A program made the position numbers and the translations under genes. Positions 57,246 through 64,000 of a DNA stretch of 64,000 nt are shown here, piece after piece. This DNA is from Avena insularis (taxonomy: Eukaryota > Streptophyta > Magnoliopsida > Poales > Poaceae): NCBI GenBank assembly GCA_023614405.1, contig CM042689.1, forward strand, positions 276,589,533-276,653,532. The letters run 5' to 3'. The notes below the pieces were generated by a model. The model did no database searches, was not told the origin of the DNA, and saw only the letters and a list, made by a program, of their open reading frames with translations. Every line of letters starts with the position of its first letter. Positions within the stretch are counted from its first letter, which is position 1.

Positions 57246-59000
57246 AGTAGCGCAACACTTGAAATTATTCCAGTGCCGCCTGCACCAATAATAGAGGAAG
57301 CTAATGACAAGGATCATGAAGCTTCGGACGATGCTGCTACTGAACGTCACAGGTCGACAAGGTCGCGTGCCCCTCCTGAGTGGTACGGCAACCTGTCTTG
57401 GTGTCTTGTTAGTAGAAGACAGTGAACCTACGAACTATGAGGAAGCGATGATGAGCCGGACTCGAGAAATGGCTAGAAGCCATGAAATCCGAATTGGGAT
57501 CCATGAGCGAAAACCAAGTATGGACTTTGGTGGACCCTCCTAGCGACCGAAAGGCCGTTGAGTGCAAATGGATCTTCAAGAAGAAAACGGACGCGGATGG
57601 TAATGTTACCGTCTATAAAGCACGGCTTGTCGCGAAAGGTTTTCGACAAGTTCAAGGTGTTGACTACGATGAGACTTTCTCTCCCGTAGCGATGTTTAAG
57701 TCCATTCGGATTTTATTAGCAATTGCTGCGTTTCATGATTATGAAATATGGCAGATGGATGTCAAGACTGCGTTCCTCAATGGCAACATTGATGAAGAGT
57801 TGTATATGATGCAACCCGAAGGTTTTGTCGATCCTAAGGATGCATATAAAGTATGCAAACTTCAGCGTTCCATTTATGGACTGAAGCAAGCATCTCGGAG
57901 TTGGAACCTTCGTTTTGATCAAGTGATCAAGAGCTTTGGATTTGTTCCAAATTGCTACGAAGCTTGCATCTACAAGAAAGTGAGTGGGAGCTCGGTGACG
58001 TTTCTGGTACTATATGTGGATGACATATTGATTATTGGAAATGACATCAACATGCTTAACGATGTGAAGAGTTATTTGAACAAGTGTTTTTCAATGAAAG
58101 ATCTAGGTGAAGCTGCTTATATATTGGGCATCAAAATCTATAGAGATAGACAAAGACGCCTGATAGCTTTAAGCCAGAGTACATACCTAGACAAAGTTCT
58201 GAAAAGGTTCAGAATGGATAAGGCAAAGAAAGGTTCAGTGCCTATGTTGTCAGGTAAGATATTGAGCAAGGCTCAGTGTCCAGCTACGGTAAATGATAGG
58301 GAATCTTTGAGCAAGGTGCCTTATGCCTCGGCCATAGGTTCGATCATGTATGCCATGCTGTGTACTAGACCGGATGTGTCCAATGCTCTTAGTTTGACGA
58401 GCAGGTATCAAAGTGATCCAGGAGTGGAACACTGGACAGCCGTGAAGAACATCCTAAAGTACCTAAATAGGACTAAAGAAATGTTCTTAGTCTATGGGGG
58501 TGATGAACAGCATGTCGTAAAAGGTTACGTCGATGCTAGTTTCGACACCGACAAGGATGATTCTAAATCTCAGACATGATACGTTTATATTTTGAATGGA
58601 GGAGCTGTGAGCTGGAGAAGCTGCAAGCAAAGCGTGATCGGGATCTACGATGAGAAGCGGAATACATGGCTGCCGCAGCGTCAAGTGAAGGAGTTTGGAT
58701 CAGGAACTTCATCACTGAGCTTGGCGTGGTTCCAAGTGCATTGGACCCACTGGAGATATTGTGTGACAACACTGGCGCCATAGCACTCGCTAAGGAACCA
58801 AGATATCATCCAAAGACCAAGCATATCAACCGCAAGTTTCATATAATCCGAGGTTATATATCAGATGGAGATATGAAGATTAGCAAAGTACATACAGATC
58901 TGAATGTCGCAGATCCATTGACTAAACCTCTTCCACGTGTAAAACATGATCAGCACCTCAGTACCATGGGTGTGAGATTGTTGCCAAATGTAAACTAGAT
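57246..59000 (+). pseudogene. Copia 4 reverse transcriptase and RNase H, mostly intact frame
   Basis: After frameshifts between 57246 and 57480, a 365-codon frame (57482-58579) contains WIFKKKTDADG, YDETFSPVAM, MDVKTAFLNGNIDEELYMMQ and YVDD at 58013-58024. It continues with YLDKVLKRFRM and the start of RNase H (DASFDTDKDDSKSQT), then stops at 58577-58579. Frames at 58592 and 58666-58998 carry the rest (VWIRNFITELGVVPSALDPL, then DLNVADPLTKPLP), ending before the polypurine tract. Confidence 0.92.
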
Positions 59001-59012
59001 TATTGACTCTAG

Positions 59013-59026
59013 TGCAAGTGGGAGAC
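59013..59026 (+). promoter_or_regulatory. Copia 4 polypurine tract
   Basis: GCAAGTGGGAGAC lies directly before the 3' LTR start TGTTGGAATTATG. Confidence 0.88.
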
Positions 59027-60746
59027 TGTTGGAATTATGCCCTAGAGGCAATAATAAAGATGTTATTATTATAATTCTTGTTCATGATAATGTTTATATT
59101 CCATGCTAGAATTGTATTAAGCGGAAACTTTAATACTTATGTGGTTTGTGAACAACACCGTGTCCCTAGTACGCCTCTATGGACTAGCTCATTGATCAAT
59201 GATGGTTAAGGTTTCCTAACCATAGACATGAGTTGTCAATTGATAATGAGATCATATCATTGGGAGAATGATATGGTGGACAGACCCAAACTAAGCGAAG
59301 CAATTAGATCGTGTCATCGTGTTCGTCTTTGCGAAGCTTTTCTTATGTCAAATATTGTATTCCTTAGACCATGAGATAATACAACTCCCTGGTATCGGAA
59401 GAAAGCTTTGAGGTCATCAAACGTCATCCTATGAGAGGATGATCATAAAGGTGTCTCGTGTGATCGGAAAGTATCTGGGTTGTATGTATCGAGATGGGAT
59501 TTGTCCTCCCAAGTCGGAGATATACTTCGGGCCCACTCGTAATCGATATCAACACCGCTTGCAAGCATGTGGTTAAGGAGTTAATCACAAAGTGATATCG
59601 GATTACGGAACGAGTAAAGTACTTCTTTGTGAACGAGATTGAACTAGGTATGACGGTACCGACGATCGAATCTCGGGCAAGTAAAATATCGCGAGACGAT
59701 GGGAATATATCTATATATATGTGGGATTGATTGAATCCTGGCATCGTGGTTCATCCGATATGATCATCGATGAATGTGTGGGAGTCAATATGGGTTTCCA
59801 GACCCCGCTGTTGATTATTGATAGAAGATCATGTCTGCATATTCTCGAACCCGCAGGGTCACACACTTAACATGTCTCGACGCTAGGATAGATTGGATAA
59901 TTGGTTTATGAGTTTTTGTTCAGAGTCTCGGATGGGATCCGGGACATCACGAGAGGTTTAGGAATGGTCCGGAGAATAAGATTCATATAAGGCAGTGCAG
60001 TTTTTTGGAGTTCGGAATTGTTCCGGGTTAATCGGTATTGTACCGGAAGCTTCTAGAACCTTCCGAAAGGGGACCAACGTGGCCCCACCTTTCGGGAGGG
60101 GGCATGGGCCTATGAGGGAGTGCCCTGGCCGCATTGGGCCAGGGGCACAAGGCCCCATAGGGCCCAGCCGGCCAAGAGAGGTTTAAACTCTAGATAGAGC
60201 TTCTAGAAGGGGGGGTTTCCTTGCCCCCCACTCCTCCTCCTTTGGGGCCGCCGGTTTGGCTTGGGGGAGGGGATAGGGCTGCGCCCACCCCTCTATATAT
60301 AGAGGTCTGGGGGCGCACCAACCCCCTACACCTTCCCCTCCAACCCTAGCTGCCCTGCTGCCCTCCTCTCTTCCTCCCGACTGTTTGTAGGCGAAGCCCT
60401 GCTGCAGAAATTCTCCACCATATACACCACGCCGTCGTGTTGTAGATCCAATCCGTCTCTCCACCATACTTGCTGGTCCGAGGAAGGAGGAGACGTCGAG
60501 GTGCTGCACGTGTGCATCTCACGGAGGCACCGCCACTTGTGGTGCTAGATCGGATCGGATCGCGAGGAGGAGAAGCGAGTACGACTACATCACCCACGCC
60601 CGATTTAACGTTCATTGTCTGAATCTCAAGGGTATGAAGATCTAATCCAATCTCTCTCGTTGTTTGCATCTCCTAGATTAGATCTTGGCTTTCCCTCTGT
60701 TCGCATACATAGAAAATTTTGATTTACTATGCCGCGAAACCCTTCA
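59027..60746 (+). repeat. Copia 4 3' LTR
   Basis: 1720 bp, beginning TGTTGGAATTATGCC and ending GCGAAACCCTTCA, followed by ATCTC. It keeps the stretch near 59095 that the 5' LTR lost. Confidence 0.93.
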
Positions 60747-61102
60747 ATCTCATGGTCTAAGGAATACAATATTTGACATAAGAAAAGCTTCGCAAAGATG
60801 AACACGATGACACGATCTAATTGCTCCGCTTAGTTTGGGTTTGCCCATCATATCATTCTCCCAATGATATGATCTCATTATTAATCGACAACTCATGTAT
60901 ATGGTTAGGAAACCATAACCATCATTAATCAATGAGGTAGTCCATATAGGCATACTAGGGACACAGTGTTGTTCACAAACCACACAAGTATTAAAGTTTC
61001 CGCTTAATACAATTCTAGCATGGAATATAAACTTTATCATGAACAAGAATTATAATAATAACATCTTTATTATTGCCTCTAGGACATAATTCCAACAGTT
61101 AT

Positions 61103-64000
61103 ATTCCTATCTAAGCAGTAGCTTCGTCTTCACTTGAGTTGATATATATATTGACTTTCTTGATTTCATTGAAGATCTTTAGCTTTTGATGATGATTCCT
61201 GGAGCATATCTTGATGTAGATATCGTCTTAATGTCTTTCGAATCTAGCAAGGGTTAATAAGATACGTTGAGTACGAGCGTACCCAGCAAGTTCACTAAAA
61301 AGGAGTGTTTGATGCACTATAACTATAGCCACAGACCATAGGTCGTAGGCAATGCAAGTTTTCGTAAACATTTCTTCAAAGGTTGATTTTATTCTGAAAA
61401 GCTATGTCCGTCAGCCTTCACGGGTTTATCAGAACTTTCATGGAGTTCCTTTCTCGCCGCGTTCGCAGCTCCTTCCCGGAACAGGGAGTAACAAGTTACA
61501 GTTCTTACACTCTGCAGAGGTGCATTACTTTACCCATGAGAGATCAACTCTTTGTTGCACAACCGGGCAGCTTATTCCCGTCCACAATTCCATGATGTGG
61601 GTCCCAGAAGATGATCCAAGCAAATCACTGCCCCCTTTGCGACCTCACATGCCTCCTTGGTATACACCATGCCCACATAATGAATTACGGCAATGGTTTG
61701 TACAGATCGTTAGATGCCATAACTATCGTGGGACGTTGAGGGTTCCCACCCATATGCGACATATCCTCTACGAATTACCAATTAATATGCACGCTACGAG
61801 TGATAACAGCCACGACCTGCACATCCGGCTATATGCGAGAGGAAGAAGATATCGCTGACTTCTCCGTCCCAGTCCAAATCTCATGGTTAACGCGTGATAT
61901 ACGGCGCAAGAATCACTGGAAACATTGGTTGTTAAGTCCTAGATAATATGTTCCTTTACCACCAGAACTTTCATAGTAGGTTATTACCTCATGGTAAATA
62001 ACCCATAATCACATTATTATGAAAATAGTGTTTTTGGACCTTTTTCAAATGCAGGTGATGATAACACTGGATTTGTAAAATAATTTACAGAAAATAACCA
62101 AAGGACATGAGCAAGTGTGAACTTGCCTTTTGTGATTGCAAGGTTATGCACTCATGGTCTTCAAGACAATATAAGATCCAATATCTGAAATCAGCATCAT
62201 TGGTCCGGTAAGGACTAATGTTAAAAGAAGCAATATGTTCTTATGCATAAGTAATGTGATGCACTTTATAAACGCGAATCCCGAGGATAATGTTGTTCTA
62301 GGGTTTGGATACTGGAAAGGGTTTCCTTGGAATGTGATGTACTTTTAGTTAAGTTTCACACTTGTGCTTCTTGTTAAGGCTTATGAGTGTGTGAAATAAC
62401 ATGTAATTATAATACCATAAAAAATTGAGATACACACCAACGTGAAATGTTACTCAAGATTTCTTACATTTTAATTGTTTATCTTTAAATTTTCCTTTAC
62501 AAGTACTAGCCTTAATAAGGAACTTAAGTGTTTACAATCCTAAGTATACAAGTAAAGTTTGAAACAATGTGATTGTGATTAATTGTCATATGTTGATTAT
62601 AATGAGAATTTCCTTGAATTTAATTTGTCAAGAGTTGGAGATATTATTATAAGGTTTGTTGATTGAAGTGGCAAAACGAATAACTTTCAAAGAAAAGATT
62701 CCTTTTCTAAGGTTTACACAATCTTTGTGGTTAATCGAACATGGTTGAGTTTGTTTGTGCTTGCTTGAATAGCTTGGACTTGAGATGCTTTACTACTTAA
62801 TTATAACAGACCAAAGTTAACTATAAAACATATAACAAAGTCTTTAGTCTTATATTGAAAGTTTTGTGGACTAAAGTTAACTTTAAAAACATGGATGGTT
62901 TGAAAGTGTAATGCTTATGATATTTGTACCTTGTGTACCTTGTAATGTTTCCTTAAAGTTACTTAAGAATGGTTATTATCCTATTTAAGTAGTGGTCTCT
63001 AAATTTTATAATGGAACAAGATCATTTATTTCCTTATAAAGGTGTGATTATAGTTTGTGGATAGTAAATAGTACTAGTGACTACTCATGAATTATCTTTG
63101 GATTCAGTCCATTATAAGGTTGTGAGTGGAATAATGGTAAAAGGTTGTATTTGATTAAAATATCATTCCTGAAGATTTTATAATTGTTAAAGATCTTTTT
63201 AGAAAATAAACTACACGTATGGTTGAAGGATAATTCAATAAAATTGTATTTATGATGGTTTGAACCATTATAACTACATATTATTAATATTTAAGACTAG
63301 TATTACTTATTAAACTTTAATTGGTTGATTTTAGAATATTATCAATTTTTATTTACCCTTATATGAATTATCTGTTAAGGAAATATGTTTAAATTCAAGT
63401 TGCTAAAGTGTTTTAATTTTTTTATTTACCTCAAAAGTGGAATATTATATTTGTAACATGTAGGTATTATTTTTGTGATTATTTTGGTCTATTACATTTA
63501 TTTTTATGATTTATAAATAATAAGATATGATTTTTATAAGATTTATTACCTTATAAATAAGTAATACATAATAAATATTGAATTAAGTTGAATAATAATG
63601 TATTATTATAGTTTTAAAGTATTGTTTTTATTTTTCTAAGATTTTTGATATTTTATTTATATTTTTAATATTTACCAATATTAAAATATGAATTATCCAA
63701 GTTTTATCACTTATAAAATCTTTATTAAATAATAAATATTTAAGTAACTAACATAATAATGTTTTATAATAATTTAATGTTATAGATTTTATTTTCTAAA
63801 AAATTTCATATATTATACACATTTTTCTAAATTACAAAACAAAATTTATTGATTTAATAAGATTTAATGATTTTATTTTATTTCTGGAATATTTAAATTT
63901 GGGTTTATATCATTTATTTATTTCCTAAACAGGAAATACTTTTTATACCGAGCTAAACCTAGAGACAGTCACTGACTGGTGGGCCAATGGCCACGGCACA
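61103..64000 (-). repeat. Element C 5' LTR, continuation to window end
   Basis: Aligns base for base in length with 34344-37241. Open frames such as 61352-61858 are found in the same place in the left LTR (34593-35099) but have no recognisable domain. No other insertion was seen. Confidence 0.85.

Larger units (their letters stand above)
52160..60746 (+). mobile_element. Copia 4 (same subfamily as Copia 3), nearly full coding, defective
   Basis: 8587 bp with perfect target duplication ATCTC (52155-52159 and 60747-60751). LTRs are 52160-53849 and 59027-60746. The 5' LTR begins TATTGG instead of TGTTGG and lacks about 20 bases near 52215 that the 3' LTR keeps. It sits in the 5' LTR of its own relative Copia 3, in opposite orientation. 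It has the best-kept coding region in the window. Confidence 0.94.
43864..61097 (-). mobile_element. Copia 3 (BARE1/WIS/Angela group), defective, interrupted by Copia 4
   Basis: Target duplication GTTAT at 43859-43863 and 61098-61102. On the minus strand the ends are TGTTGGAATTATG...CCCTTCA. The left LTR (3') is 43864-45580, 1717 bp; the right LTR (5') is 50784-52159 plus 60752-61097, 1722 bp after removing Copia 4. The interior is 45581-50783. Its LTR start (GGAATTATGCC) differs from Copia 1 and 2 (GGAGATATGCC), so it is another subfamily, shared with Copia 4. Confidence 0.93.
50784..61097 (-). repeat. Copia 3 5' LTR, split by Copia 4
   Basis: The parts are 50784-52159 and 60752-61097. The minus-strand TATATAAA is at 51232-51239. 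The break is at 'tattatctc/atggtctaagg', unbroken in the left LTR at about 45227-45245. Confidence 0.92.
34013..64000 (-). mobile_element. Element C: Gypsy-type retrotransposon with about 6.4-kb LTRs, interrupted, runs off the window
   Basis: Plus-strand LTR ends are TGCGGTGAYCCAGCATACC and GGGTTGTTACA. The left LTR is 34013-40442; the right LTR starts at 43533, is split by Copia 3, resumes at 61103 and is still running at 64000. The primer-binding site beside the right LTR and the polypurine tract beside the left LTR show minus orientation. The interior is 3.09 kb and carries a single large ORF; protease, RT, RNase H and integrase are not seen. The element therefore looks non-autonomous. Confidence 0.82.
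43533..64000 (-). repeat. Element C 5' LTR (right copy), split by Copia 3, incomplete at window end
   Basis: Composed of 43533-43863 and 61103-64000. The break falls in 'gaggttat/attcct', which is whole in the left copy at 34335-34350. The last roughly 3.2 kb of the LTR lie beyond the window. Confidence 0.85.

Noticed and set aside
61352..61858. 168-codon frame also present at 34593-35099
   Set aside because: The conservation is explained by LTR identity at insertion; no domain, and the flanking LTR is non-coding.
1..64000. CRISPR array, bacterial operon, phage or organelle DNA
   Set aside because: No regularly spaced identical repeats with unique spacers, no prokaryotic gene layout, and retrotransposon structure throughout.
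1..64000. tRNA or rRNA genes
   Set aside because: The only tRNA-related sequences are primer-binding sites of 12-16 bases; no cloverleaf or rRNA sequence was recognised by eye.

Overview
The window is nuclear DNA of a large-genome grass, most probably Triticeae (wheat, Aegilops, rye or barley). Four Copia elements carry LTR ends and gag-pol of the BARE1/WIS/Angela type. Three giant-LTR Gypsy-type elements are present, and the DNA transposons, LINE remnant and GC-rich plant pseudogene fit the same picture. I see no intact cellular gene, tRNA, rRNA or CRISPR array.

Layout. Positions 130-1150 (minus) hold a broken UDP-glycosyltransferase gene, the only host-gene remnant I recognise. Positions 2225-4830 hold the 3' end of a LINE (minus), split by a 2.05-kb PIF/Harbinger transposon (2659-4705) with a TTA target duplication. 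Positions about 5500-6431 hold a second Harbinger-like remnant (a SANT/Myb-like ORF1, minus), itself split by a 178-bp hAT-type MITE (6104-6281) with a perfect 8-bp duplication. Positions 6432-29655 are the 3' part of a minus-strand Gypsy chromovirus (element B). Its 3' LTR was split by element A (6605-25121), which has 4.3-kb LTRs around an 856-bp interior with no recognisable protein. The right LTR of A was in turn split by Copia 1 (12770-21720). The B integrase gene was split by Copia 2 (29656-32981), which stops abruptly inside gag. Positions 32982-34012 are unclassified. From 34013 past the window end lies element C (minus): LTRs of about 6.4 kb, a 3.1-kb interior, and one open frame of 388 codons in the gag position. 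Its right LTR was split by Copia 3 (43864-61097, minus), and the 5' LTR of Copia 3 was split by its close relative Copia 4 (52160-60746, plus).

Order of events from nesting: LINE, then Harbinger; Harbinger ORF1, then MITE; B, then A, then Copia 1; B, then Copia 2, then truncation; C, then Copia 3, then Copia 4. Six insertions are bounded by target duplications that I could read at both ends: TTA, ATCAAACC, GACGT, GATAC/CATAC, GTTAT and ATCTC. All three Gypsy-type elements lie on the minus strand. No element looks autonomous; Copia 4 comes closest, with an intact DD35E integrase frame and an intact YVDD reverse transcriptase frame.

The most novel material is element C (giant LTRs plus an orphan non-canonical gag-position ORF) and element A (LTRs about five times longer than its interior). 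I found no sign of a new multi-gene system. Family names are by recognition only and were not searched.
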